DNA from: Candidatus Roizmanbacteria bacterium
GTDB taxonomy: Bacteria; Patescibacteriota; Microgenomatia; GCA-001788215; 2-01-FULL-40-14
Assembly (NCBI GenBank): GCA_016203755.1
Contig: JACQMD010000077.1
Coordinates: 1 to 21,661, forward strand
Direction: 5' to 3'
Length of the DNA: 21,661 bases
Within the stretch, counting starts at the first letter, position 1. Every line of letters starts with the position of its first letter. This document shows, piece after piece, positions 7,098 through 14,509 of this stretch. The notes under the pieces were generated by a model that had not been told where the DNA came from, did not search any database, and worked only from the letters and a program-made list of their open reading frames with translations. The position numbers and the translations under genes were made by a program.

Positions 7098-7361
7098 ATG
7101 GCAAGTTGCACCATTTGTGGCAAAGGGAAAATGGCAGGACGGAACATTCGTCATAAACACTCGGGATTATGGGAGCGCAAAGCTCCAGCAACCCCGCGTG
7201 TCTTTTTGCCCAACATACAAAAACGGGCATTGATAACTGCCGAGGGATCGATACGCATTAATGCGTGTACGAAATGCCTGAAACGAATCCGCAAAGAGCC
7301 AGGATGGCGAGGGTTTCGGATGCCTCTTTTCATTAAATCAAAAGATCAAGTGATCAATTGA
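7098..7361 (+). CDS. rpmB: 50S ribosomal protein bL28
   Basis: 87 residues. MASCTICGKGKMAG and NACTKCLKRIRK give the two CxxC pairs of the zinc-binding form of bL28, and RVFLPNIQK is the conserved core. bL28 is a protein of the large ribosomal subunit. ATG at 7098 was chosen because AAGGAG lies 6 bases before it. The last codons, KSKDQVIN, are written by the start of a GATC tandem repeat that supplies the stop codon (7359-7361), so the tail of the protein is shaped by repeat DNA. Confidence 0.92.
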   Translation: MASCTICGKGKMAGRNIRHKHSGLWERKAPATPRVFLPNIQKRALITAEGSIRINACTKCLKRIRKEPGWRGFRMPLFIKSKDQVIN

Positions 7362-7374
7362 TCAATTGATCAAT
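7344..7374. repeat. Tandem TGATCAAT repeat overlapping the end of rpmB
   Basis: Three exact copies of TGATCAAT (7351-7374) follow a degenerate copy (AGATCAAG). The unit is nearly palindromic, and the rpmB stop codon is formed by the second copy. Related GATC/ATTGAT words continue to about 7471 in the gene-free stretch before the pilin gene. Confidence 0.8.
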
Positions 7375-7494
7375 GAAACAATTCATCAAATTAACAAATA
7401 CACCACAATACTGTTATGATGGATTATTATCTCTTGTTCAATTGATTATTTGATGTATTGATCCTTTGATCTTTTGTTTGCTCCTTTTTCATGG

Positions 7495-7500
7495 TACGAT
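7495..7500 (+). promoter_or_regulatory. Putative -10 box of the first pilin gene (leaderless)
   Basis: TACGAT lies 6 bases before the ATG at 7507, so the transcript would begin at or next to the start codon. No Shine-Dalgarno site precedes this ATG. Confidence 0.4.
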
Positions 7501-7506
7501 GAGTGT

Positions 7507-7980
7507 ATGAAACGCGGTGCTACGCTTGTCGAGTTATTATTGTATACAGGACTCCTCTCTATTATGCTTCTGGTGTTATATCAACTCTTTACCCTCGCAG
7601 GGTATCAGAAAATCAGAGAGATTGTCGAGGATGAAGTGACTTCCAATGCTCAAAAAGTACTTATTGATCTTCAGTATACAGTACCCAGATCAACAACCAT
7701 CGATGAGCCGCTCATAGGCCTTGCCAGTTCCACGCTCCGGTTAAGTGGAGGAACTGTTGTTTATCAAGTGGATGCAAATAACACCCTGCAAAAAACTGAA
7801 GGGGGAGTAACCGCTCCTCTTACAAACGAGGAAGTAGCCGTAGACAGTATCAGTTTTACCCATCTCGGACCATCAGGGCAGTCACCCACAATAAGTGTGG
7901 TACTCACGCTTTCCGGGAGGCATTTGGTAGAAGGACGCGTGCGGAGTAAAACGGTACAAACATCGGTGACAATCCGGTGA
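7507..7980 (+). CDS. Type IV prepilin-like protein (minor pilin)
   Basis: 157 residues from ATG 7507. The N terminus MKRGATLVELLLYTGLLS is a prepilin signal: short basic leader, Gly, then the hydrophobic helix with Glu at position 5 of the mature protein. Prepilin peptidase would cut after Gly and the helix would pack in the pilus core. The rest is a beta-rich pseudopilin-type head. An upstream in-frame ATG (7474) was not chosen because it would put 11 extra residues before the leader. It is the first gene of the pilus cluster; it could prime the fibre or be a pseudopilin of a secretion system. Confidence 0.75.
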   Translation: MKRGATLVELLLYTGLLSIMLLVLYQLFTLAGYQKIREIVEDEVTSNAQKVLIDLQYTVPRSTTIDEPLIGLASSTLRLSGGTVVYQVDANNTLQKTEGGVTAPLTNEEVAVDSISFTHLGPSGQSPTISVVLTLSGRHLVEGRVRSKTVQTSVTIR

Positions 7981-8028
7981 ATCACGCATCATGTAACTTG
8001 AAACAGGTAACATAAGAAATTTTTTTGT

Positions 8029-8049
8029 GTTACACGTTACATGTTACAC
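8029..8049. repeat. Tandem 7-bp repeat GTTACAC/T
   Basis: GTTACAC, GTTACAT and GTTACAC are directly repeated and run into the start of the next gene, whose ATG (8041) is created by the second unit. Related words (ATGTAACTTG, GGTAACAT) lie just upstream between 7991 and 8013. Confidence 0.7.
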
Positions 8050-8472
8050 GTTTCGCGATCTCAGGACGGGCAGGCCCGCCTGCCAACGCCTGTAGCAGTA
8101 GGCAATGGCGGGCAGGCAATTATTGCACTCGTGATGATTATCGCAATTGTCACCATCATTTTTACGCAGATTGCATTCCTCAATCTGGATGCAGTAGCCA
8201 TTGCCAACGAACAAACTGAATCCGAGTTGCTGCGGATCACCGCTGAAGGATATGCTGAAAATGCAGCGCTTCGCTATTTGCGCGATTCTGCATATGCGGG
8301 TGAGACCTTGTCTGCCGGTGACATTTCCTGTACGATACTAGTTACCGATCTAGGTGGTGGGATTGATGATATTGAGGTCACCTGTACAAGGAGTGGAAGA
8401 AGTAAGACGGTGGGATTGCAAGCAACCTATGCCAGCGGGATATTCCAATTTTCAAAATTATTGACCCGGTGA
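8041..8472 (+). CDS. PilX-like minor pilin with a repeat-derived N-terminal extension
   Basis: 143 residues. The helix GGQAIIALVMIIAIVTIIF at about 24-42 is the pilin-type membrane segment, followed by a short globular part (TAEGYAENAALRYLRDS) as in PilX N-terminal family proteins. The 23 residues before it are written by a 7-bp tandem repeat and a 42-nt palindromic element, and GQA occurs both before and at the end of that element (DGQARL, GGQAII). No Shine-Dalgarno site is visible; a TAA at 8008-8010 blocks an earlier ATG. The true start might use a non-standard codon. Stop TGA at 8470-8472 is 6 bases before the PilM-PilN gene. Confidence 0.6.
   Translation: MLHVSRSQDGQARLPTPVAVGNGGQAIIALVMIIAIVTIIFTQIAFLNLDAVAIANEQTESELLRITAEGYAENAALRYLRDSAYAGETLSAGDISCTILVTDLGGGIDDIEVTCTRSGRSKTVGLQATYASGIFQFSKLLTR
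8067..8117. repeat. Palindromic repeat element inside a pilin gene
   Basis: CGGGCAGGC occurs at 8067-8075 and again at 8109-8117, exactly 42 bases apart. Bases 8074-8117 fold into a hairpin: a 12-bp stem with one mismatch and one G-T pair, a 2x2 internal loop, then GCCT/AGGC around an 8-base loop. The 42 bases equal 14 codons, so the frame is kept. Confidence 0.75.
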
Positions 8473-8478
8473 AGATTT

Positions 8479-9873
8479 ATGAAACTGCCCAAACATACCA
8501 GTCGATACATAAGTTTTTTGTTTTCCGACCTGACGCTTCAGGTTGCAAAAGTAAACAGGAGCGGGGGAGCGTTTGTTTCTTTTTTTGAGATAGCCTTGCC
8601 ACCACAACTGGTGGTGAATGGTGATGTTGTAAATCGAGAAGGATTGACGCAGTTTCTGATGAGCGTCAAAAAACAGCTGCGGTTAGGGAGTGAATGGGTG
8701 GTTATTGGTCTTCCTGAAACAAAAGCAACGACGAGGAGTTTGCTCCTGCCGCCGCTTGAGCCCGATGAGGTAGAACAGGCTATTGCGCGCAAAGCCGGCG
8801 ATTTTCTCCCGTTTCCGGTCAAAGATGAATATCTTGACTGGATGCTCATTGACAAATTGCCCGACGGTCAGGAGAAAGTGCTTGTCTCGGCACTGCCCAA
8901 GACGCTTATCGATGGATTTACCCAATGCTTCGAAAGTGCAGCTCTTACGCCGATTGCATTTGAGACAGCTTCATTGTCCCTGTTTCGACTTCTTCCTCCA
9001 GAGGCGCGTAAAATAAGTCTTGCCATCGATGTGGGGCAGCTTACCACGGTGCTGATTCTCGGACTTGAAGGCAATATTGAAGCATGTTCGGTGATACAGG
9101 ATGCGGAGGATATCCTCGGAAAAATCGAAAAACTTATTAGTTATTATATAAAAAAGAAGACACACGGACAAATTCCAACAACTATTTATCTCTGTGGTGA
9201 AAATGCCACCGCGCAACTTGCGGAACAGCTCAAATCTGCTTTTAAGTTACAGCCGGTATTCCTGACAGCCGGTATAGCAAAATTGCCTCCGGCCAAACAA
9301 ACAGCATACGCACTGCTTGCCTCTCTTGCCCGGAAAGAGGTAGAGCCACCATCTGATACTGCAACAATCAATATTTTACCCATGCCGCTTGTGGTCCGAT
9401 ACCGCGAAGAACAGCGAAAGAGATTTCAAACGACGATGAATATACTGTTATTGATCGCATTTATATTATTTATCGGCGTTTCTGTGATACCGTATCAAAC
9501 GATTGTTGAAGCACGAAAAAATATAGCACGACGGGCGCTTGCCGAACCCGATGCAATTTCTGAATCAGTGATGGTATCACCGGCAACCATAACGCTCCTT
9601 GACAAACTCATGAAAAAATCAGACCGGGCAACGAAACTCGTTGATGAAGTGTTTACGGTAGCACCTTCCGGTATTCTGATTTCCGGGGTGCAGCTTGATA
9701 CAACAGCAGGCGAGATCCTTATCATCGGTCAGTCAAACACCCGGGGGACGTTACTCTCGTATAAAGAAGTGCTCGGAAACGTGGAAGGAGTTACAAAGGT
9801 CATTGTACCACTCTCGGCGCTTGAAAATGAAACAAATATATCCTTTCGAGTCACGCTTACGGTAAAGAACTAA
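8479..9873 (+). CDS. PilM-PilN fusion protein, type IV pilus inner-membrane assembly
   Basis: 464 residues. The first ~300 form a PilM-type actin-like ATPase fold (VVIGLPETKATTRSLLLPP, EVEQAIARKAGDFLPFPV, LAIDVGQLTTVLILG, IYLCGENA, TAYALLASLARKE). The next stretch has the PilN entry motif TINILPMPLV, a membrane helix at about 318-340 (NILLLIAFILFIGVSVIPY) and a PilN-like C-terminal domain (PSGILISGVQLDTTAGEILI). In most bacteria PilM is cytosolic and binds the N-terminal tail of a separate PilN; here they are one chain. The fusion would link the cytosolic ring to the membrane platform. The next gene follows 4 bases later. Confidence 0.85.
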   Translation: MKLPKHTSRYISFLFSDLTLQVAKVNRSGGAFVSFFEIALPPQLVVNGDVVNREGLTQFLMSVKKQLRLGSEWVVIGLPETKATTRSLLLPPLEPDEVEQAIARKAGDFLPFPVKDEYLDWMLIDKLPDGQEKVLVSALPKTLIDGFTQCFESAALTPIAFETASLSLFRLLPPEARKISLAIDVGQLTTVLILGLEGNIEACSVIQDAEDILGKIEKLISYYIKKKTHGQIPTTIYLCGENATAQLAEQLKSAFKLQPVFLTAGIAKLPPAKQTAYALLASLARKEVEPPSDTATINILPMPLVVRYREEQRKRFQTTMNILLLIAFILFIGVSVIPYQTIVEARKNIARRALAEPDAISESVMVSPATITLLDKLMKKSDRATKLVDEVFTVAPSGILISGVQLDTTAGEILIIGQSNTRGTLLSYKEVLGNVEGVTKVIVPLSALENETNISFRVTLTVKN

Positions 9874-9877
9874 ATCT

Positions 9878-10432
9878 ATGGCAGATAAAAATCAGAAAAT
9901 ACCAGTACCTACCGCAGCAAAAACCAACCACGCGTCAAAACGCCCGGTCAACTGGTGGATACTCCTTGTGGTGGTATGTGCATTGTTGCAAGGAGCATTT
10001 CTTTTTGTCATTGACGGTGAGCGCCGTGCATATCTATCGGCAAAACAGAAAGAATCAGATCGGATTCAACTCACGCAACAGACGACATTCCTGAGCCCTG
10101 CTGCTATTGAGAAACTTGAGCAGTCATTTTTGGACGAGCAGGGAGTGATCAATTTCATCGAAACTATGGATCGGACGCGGGGTGCATTTGATGCATTTGA
10201 ACTAACCTTTACAAGTGATGTACCTGAGGGAAAAACGACACCTTCACTGTCTATCACTATTGCTGCAGCGGGTACACCGGCAAATGCGAAAAAATTGTTG
10301 CGGTCCCTTCTTTCCTCGCGTTATGTGATTGATGCGGAACAGGTTGCATTGACCAGTGAAGACGGGTTTACCGCGCATGCCCAATTAACTATTACTGCGC
10401 GTTTATATGTTGCAGAACACTATGAAAAATAA
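9878..10432 (+). CDS. PilO-like bitopic membrane protein
   Basis: 184 residues: a basic cytosolic tail of about 25, a membrane helix (WWILLVVVCALLQGAFLFVI), a helical stretch (about 55-90), and a small mixed alpha/beta domain (FELTFTSDV, LSITIAAAGTPANAKKLLRSLLSS, AQLTITARLYV). Size, topology and position straight after PilM-PilN match PilO, which pairs with PilN in the alignment complex. Sequence motifs alone are too weak to prove it. It starts 4 bases after the previous stop and overlaps the next gene. Confidence 0.55.
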   Translation: MADKNQKIPVPTAAKTNHASKRPVNWWILLVVVCALLQGAFLFVIDGERRAYLSAKQKESDRIQLTQQTTFLSPAAIEKLEQSFLDEQGVINFIETMDRTRGAFDAFELTFTSDVPEGKTTPSLSITIAAAGTPANAKKLLRSLLSSRYVIDAEQVALTSEDGFTAHAQLTITARLYVAEHYEK

Positions 10433-10661
10433 TATTGCACCGTTTACGTTAGCATTGTTGCTTATAGGTATTGCCGCAGCAACTATTGTGGAGATTATTG
10501 CTGTTCGCGAAGCGCAGATTGGAACCGTCGGGGAAACAGCTGAAACAAATACTGTTGATATCCGATTTGTTGTGCAACAGTGGAATGAGCGTCGGCCATT
10601 TACGTTTCAGGGAATACCAGCCCCCGTTGCAACAGAATCAGGAACAGTGACTACGCCTTGA
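10422..10661 (+). CDS. Small bitopic membrane protein in the pilus operon
   Basis: 79 residues from ATG 10422; ATG 10407 would add five residues. One membrane helix (IAPFTLALLLIGIAAATIVEII) is followed by a short polar tail. It overlaps the PilO-like gene by 11 bases, so translation is probably coupled. By position it could replace PilP, but it has no lipobox and no recognisable PilP domain. The stop codon is embedded in the -35 box of the next promoter. Confidence 0.6.
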   Translation: MKNNIAPFTLALLLIGIAAATIVEIIAVREAQIGTVGETAETNTVDIRFVVQQWNERRPFTFQGIPAPVATESGTVTTP

Positions 10662-10687
10662 CAAGAGAAAACGAAGTGTTCTATAGT
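10658..10687 (+). promoter_or_regulatory. Strong promoter of the major pilin
   Basis: TTGACA (10658-10663), 18 bases, TATAGT (10682-10687). The -35 box overlaps the stop codon TGA of the upstream gene. This gives the pilin its own transcript, starting near 10694, in addition to any read-through. Confidence 0.75.
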
Positions 10688-10693
10688 GAAGAT

Positions 10694-10867
10694 AGCAAAG
10701 ACATCTATGTACGTATTGTATCTGCGATTTGACAGCAATTCTTATTTGATCTCCGCCTTTGCACGAATTCACCCGCTTCTTGCGGATGGACGAATGTTTC
10801 GGCGGATTTAAGAAGCTCTAAAATTGTAAAGATCGTAAAGAGCTTCCAGAAGGAGGTGAGATACAAG
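10694..10867 (+). promoter_or_regulatory. Structured 5' leader of the major pilin mRNA
   Basis: About 175 bases without a gene. An outer stem TCCGCC/GGCGGA (10752-10757, 10801-10806) encloses a small hairpin CCGC-TTCTT-GCGG (10773-10785). A second stem GAAGCTCT/AGAGCTTC (10812-10819, 10839-10846) with a 19-base loop ends 5 bases before the ribosome site AGGAGGTGA (10851-10859). The leader could stabilise the mRNA or control access to the ribosome site. No known riboswitch was recognised. Confidence 0.5.
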
Positions 10868-11317
10868 ATGCAAAAATTACAAAAAGGTTTCACGCTCGTA
10901 GAACTGCTTGTAGTCATCGGTATCCTCGCCATTCTGACAGCAGTGGTACTGGTAGCTGTTAATCCAGGAAAACAACTCATACAGGCGAGGGATACAGAAA
11001 GAAAAGCTGAAGTCAATACTGTTCTATCAGCAGTTACAGCATTATTAGCAGATCCAAATGCTACAGGATCATTACCAGCTATGTCAACCTGCCCGACCAT
11101 GTCGAATATATTTGCTGATGCCACAGGAGGTGTAGGAGACGTAGATCTTTCGGTAGTAGCACCAGTATATGTTGCTGCTCTACCTGAGGATCCGACAACT
11201 GGTGGTGCCGCCCTCGGTGATACCGGTTATGACATTTGTCAGTCACCGACAAATAATCGATTTACAGTAACAGCTCCTGGTGCCGAAGGAGGAGTTGCTA
11301 TATCAGTTACTAGATAA
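10868..11317 (+). CDS. Major type IV pilin
   Basis: 149 residues. MQKLQKGFTLVELLVVIGIL is a textbook prepilin leader: cleavage after Gly7, N-methylated Phe, Glu5. The helix continues to AVNPGKQLIQARDTERK, a pattern common in CPR pilins. The globular head has a C-terminal Cys pair (STCPTMSN, DICQSP) that may form the D-region disulfide. It has its own promoter, a perfect ribosome site and downstream hairpins, as expected for the most abundant subunit. ATG 10868 was chosen over the in-frame GTG 10856, which lies inside the ribosome site. Confidence 0.85.
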   Translation: MQKLQKGFTLVELLVVIGILAILTAVVLVAVNPGKQLIQARDTERKAEVNTVLSAVTALLADPNATGSLPAMSTCPTMSNIFADATGGVGDVDLSVVAPVYVAALPEDPTTGGAALGDTGYDICQSPTNNRFTVTAPGAEGGVAISVTR

Positions 11318-11323
11318 TCCCAC

Positions 11324-11347
11324 AAAATCTTTTTCGAAAGGGATTTT
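11324..11347 (+). terminator. First hairpin after the pilin gene
   Basis: AAAATCTTTT and AAGGGATTTT pair over 10 bases with two G-T pairs around a 4-base loop, 7 bases after the pilin stop, and run into TTTTT-CT. Confidence 0.5.
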
Positions 11348-11350
11348 TCT

Positions 11351-11378
11351 GAAGAACCCGCCAATTGGCGGGTTCTTC
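11351..11378 (+). terminator. Strong GC-rich hairpin after the pilin gene
   Basis: GAAGAACCCGCC-AATT-GGCGGGTTCTTC is a perfect 12-bp stem with a 4-base loop. The T-run after it is poor (TCTGTTG), so it may work as a transcript-stabilising or bidirectional end. It directly precedes TTGACA at 11383. Confidence 0.75.
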
Positions 11379-11414
11379 TCTGTTGACAAAAGAATAAATC
11401 AGTACTACTCTGAA

Positions 11415-11420
11415 TAAAGT
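11415..11420 (+). promoter_or_regulatory. Putative -10 box of the large secreted protein gene
   Basis: TAAAGT lies 7 bases before the ATG at 11428. A TTGACA at 11383-11388 is 26 bases upstream of it, too far for a standard pair; TACTCT at 11406-11411 has 17-base spacing to that TTGACA and is the alternative. Confidence 0.35.
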
Positions 11421-11427
11421 CAGCAGT

Positions 11428-14382
11428 ATGTTTCACTTCAGGTTTTTCTCAAAAATAATCTGTAATTCTGTAATAACTCTTTCTATAGTTATCTTTTTCT
11501 CGCTACTAATAACTCAAAATGAAATATTAGCAGTTACTAGCAACTGGACATCTGATTCTTCTATAAATACTCCAGTAATAATAAATCAACAGCATCAAGA
11601 CGTAGAGAAGATATTGTCAAAGCAAGACGGGAGTACGTTCGTTATCTATAAAGATCAAGTAGATGGTGGAGGAATATATGTTCAATTGATTGATAGTCTT
11701 GGAAATCCGGTATGGCCGAATGATGGAGTTAGAATTGGTAGTTCTGTTAGTTGGACAACACCTTCTATAGCTATAGTTGATGATGAGGGAGAAGGAATAG
11801 TTATAGTATGGGAACAACGATTAAATGGAAAACCACAAGTATACGCGCAGAGAATAAAAAAAGATGGTAGTTTGCTATGGGGTGTCAATGGATTGTTAGT
11901 GTCTTCAGATCAGAATTTTTTCGGCCGGTTGCCGCAGGTTACTAATTATGATGATGGTATTATCGTTTCATGGGTCAGAGGTAATAGTGGTGGAGGAGTA
12001 AAAGTTACTATGCAGAAGATAAGTTTTAATGGTTCATTTATATGGGATCAACAGGGAATTGATTTGACTGGATGGCGGGTAGGACCTCAAGACACAAAAA
12101 TCGTTTCGGACAAACTTGGCGGTGCATTTGTTTTATATTGGGGTACTAATTCACAGATCTTATTAATCCAACATGTCGATATTAACGGAAATATTCTTTG
12201 GTCTTCTAGTGGTAAATTCTTATCTGACGTAGCAACCAGTTCACTAAGTCGTTATGGTTTTGTGTCAGACAATTCAGGAGGAGTTTTTGTAAGATGGATT
12301 ACAAGTCAAAATAGTGTAAGTGAGGTGCATTATCAAAGGGTCAAAAGTGATGGATCATTTCTTTGGGGAGCGAATGGTTTAATTTATCCTTTTAGCGGAG
12401 ACATAATTAGTGATGATCTGGGTAATTTATATGTGATTTCGAATCCGAGAATTGACCCATGGAATCTAGATATCGATATTTATAAATTACTTGGTGATGG
12501 ATCTCTTGGATGGAATGGAAATGCTACACAAATTGTTCAAAAACCAGGCGCCCAATTTTTAAGCGATGTTTTTAATGATAATTCAAATGGTTTTATTATT
12601 GCATGGTATGATCAGAATACGAAAGAGGGAGGCGCTAATTCAAATGATCCCAACGAGCCTTCAGAGTCTGATATTTATGCACAAAGAATAGATGTGAGTG
12701 GAAACGTGTTGTGGAGTCAAGGAGGCATAATAATATCGAATTCTCCTTCAGCTCAAGTTGGTGCAGTTATCGATCAACTTAATAATACGAGTTTTATTTT
12801 GGCATGGACGGACGAAAGAAACGGTAATAACAGAGACGACATCTACGCCCAAAAGGTAAACCTTGACGGGACGCTGGGGGATATTCCGATTCCTTCTCCC
12901 ATCCCAACTGCTACGCCCACGCCGACTCCAGAGCCGTGCGTGCTGACGCATTTCCCCGATCCCGTCACGCAGACCGATCAGACGTGGGGAAGTATTGCGT
13001 ATGGAGGAACGTATGCAGTGCTGAAAGGAAAAACAGAAAAGGAATTAGTACCCTTCAAAGATTACGAACTCAATCCAAACAGTACGAGAAAAGATTCGAT
13101 TGCGGAATGGGGTTGTAATCTCACGGCAAATGCGATGAATATCAACTATTACGCAAAACTGCAGGATGTAAAAGACGACGCCGGGAATTTGTTTCGTACC
13201 GATCCACAGGTTCTCAATGAGTGGCTCCAAAAAAACAACGGCTACGATACCGGGAAAGTATTATATGACAATGATAATCACCCATACGTTGCCGCAAGCG
13301 GAGTGATGTATGGACCAGTTGAACGGTATGCCAAGAAAAATGGCGTGAAGCTTTCATATGGGAGAAATCTCAAATACAAACCGGATAAACCAGACTATGA
13401 AACCGGAGAGTCATTTACCGCAACACACAGTGCAACGCTTGAACAAAATCTTTGCGCGCTGCAGCCCGCACTGCTCCACGTCCGCCATCCAAGTTCAACG
13501 ATACAGAAACCCGGACACTTTGTTGTTGCAACCGGAGTGCAATATGAAAATGATACCGTTGATACATGGCGAATTCATGATCCACTTTCCTCAGTTATCA
13601 CCAAACTTCAGGATGATTATTCCGACATATTCTATGGCTTATTAGTTGCTACCACCAAAGTTCCGGATGAGTTTTTAACTATTATCCAGCACTCACCCAC
13701 AGAGCTTGTACTGACGGATCCAACAGGAAAGAAAATCGGATATAATCCTCTGCAAGAAATTACCTACTCAGAAATTGAAGATTCCTTTTATGGCGATGAA
13801 ACATTGACTGCTGCCTCAGGTGATGCCACACAGGAGCAGAAAGTATTAACTATTAAGAGTCCACCGCAAGGGAATTATACAATCGATGTATTTGGTACGG
13901 GAGTTGGGGAGTATACGCTGGAAACGGTGTATTCAGTGGGAGATGAAATTTATAAAGCGCCGTTTGTCACCGATCAAACAGAGAATGGACAAATCCGTAC
14001 CTACATGCTTCCATTTGATACAACGGGTGATTTAATTGAACTTATTCAGCAGGTAATAGTTGATGTTGATCCCCACGACAAGAAAAATCGTCCGATATAC
14101 ACAGATAGGTCCAATATTGTTCACATTGCAATTCTGACAACAGATACGTTTGATGCAGCTCTCGTTGACAGGCAAACAGTTACTGCCGGACCCGCGGCAA
14201 CGAAACCGCATGGGGCAGCGGGAGTTCTTCAAGATGTGAACGGCGACAAGCAAAAAGATCTCATGTTTTTGTTTAAAGCAAACGGACTGGGATTAACGCC
14301 AGCTGTTACACAATTATGTGTAACGGGAAAAACAACAGCGGGACAAGCGGTTGTAGGATGCGATGAAGTGATTGTTCAATAG
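11428..14382 (+). CDS. Large secreted mosaic protein: propeller-type repeats, Pro/Thr linker, C39-like peptidase domain
   Basis: 984 residues. A signal segment (VITLSIVIFFSLLI) is followed by about eight repeats of ~50 residues with the core IYAQRIxxDGxxLWGxNG (to about residue 480), which probably form a beta-propeller. A linker PIPSPIPTATPTPTPEP leads to a papain-like C39-type domain: Cys in EWGCNLTANAM, His in PGHFVVATG, Asp in WRIHDPL form a possible catalytic triad. The C terminus holds two beta domains; the last (IVHIAILTTDTFDAALVD, VLQDVNGDKQKDLMF) is a common secreted module. It may process or bind extracellular peptides. Codon use is more AT-rich in the repeat half than in the peptidase half, so the gene may be a recombination product. 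Confidence 0.75.
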   Translation: MFHFRFFSKIICNSVITLSIVIFFSLLITQNEILAVTSNWTSDSSINTPVIINQQHQDVEKILSKQDGSTFVIYKDQVDGGGIYVQLIDSLGNPVWPNDGVRIGSSVSWTTPSIAIVDDEGEGIVIVWEQRLNGKPQVYAQRIKKDGSLLWGVNGLLVSSDQNFFGRLPQVTNYDDGIIVSWVRGNSGGGVKVTMQKISFNGSFIWDQQGIDLTGWRVGPQDTKIVSDKLGGAFVLYWGTNSQILLIQHVDINGNILWSSSGKFLSDVATSSLSRYGFVSDNSGGVFVRWITSQNSVSEVHYQRVKSDGSFLWGANGLIYPFSGDIISDDLGNLYVISNPRIDPWNLDIDIYKLLGDGSLGWNGNATQIVQKPGAQFLSDVFNDNSNGFIIAWYDQNTKEGGANSNDPNEPSESDIYAQRIDVSGNVLWSQGGIIISNSPSAQVGAVIDQLNNTSFILAWTDERNGNNRDDIYAQKVNLDGTLGDIPIPSPIPTATPTPTPEPCVLTHFPDPVTQTDQTWGSIAYGGTYAVLKGKTEKELVPFKDYELNPNSTRKDSIAEWGCNLTANAMNINYYAKLQDVKDDAGNLFRTDPQVLNEWLQKNNGYDTGKVLYDNDNHPYVAASGVMYGPVERYAKKNGVKLSYGRNLKYKPDKPDYETGESFTATHSATLEQNLCALQPALLHVRHPSSTIQKPGHFVVATGVQYENDTVDTWRIHDPLSSVITKLQDDYSDIFYGLLVATTKVPDEFLTIIQHSPTELVLTDPTGKKIGYNPLQEITYSEIEDSFYGDETLTAASGDATQEQKVLTIKSPPQGNYTIDVFGTGVGEYTLETVYSVGDEIYKAPFVTDQTENGQIRTYMLPFDTTGDLIELIQQVIVDVDPHDKKNRPIYTDRSNIVHIAILTTDTFDAALVDRQTVTAGPAATKPHGAAGVLQDVNGDKQKDLMFLFKANGLGLTPAVTQLCVTGKTTAGQAVVGCDEVIVQ

Positions 14383-14420
14383 AAGGAAGATTGAACCGAC
14401 GAATAGATGTCGGATCTATT
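14374..14420 (+). terminator. Hairpins at the end of the large secreted protein gene
   Basis: GTTCAAT/ATTGAAC (14374-14380, 14390-14396) overlaps the stop codon. AATAGAT-GTCGG-ATCTATT (14402-14420) is a second 7-bp stem followed by TCTC. Either could end transcription; the T-tract is weak. The remaining gene-free bases to 14509 show nothing else clear. Confidence 0.4.
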
Positions 14421-14509
14421 TCTCAATAATCAACTATGAGTTTTTTTCCTCCAGCACGTTCTTCAGTCTGTTAGAAGTAGTGGGATGGTGATGTGCTATC
14501 CATAGCTTA

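Noticed and set aside
7344..7374. CRISPR array
   Set aside because: The units are 8 bp and directly adjacent, with no spacers and no cas genes in the window.
6898..7471. Possible replication origin because of dense GATC and AT-rich repeats
   Set aside because: No DnaA-box cluster and no dnaA or dnaN gene nearby; the GATC density is explained by short tandem repeats.
10705..11124. Minus-strand frame across the pilin gene
   Set aside because: It is antisense to an unmistakable prepilin with its own promoter and ribosome site.
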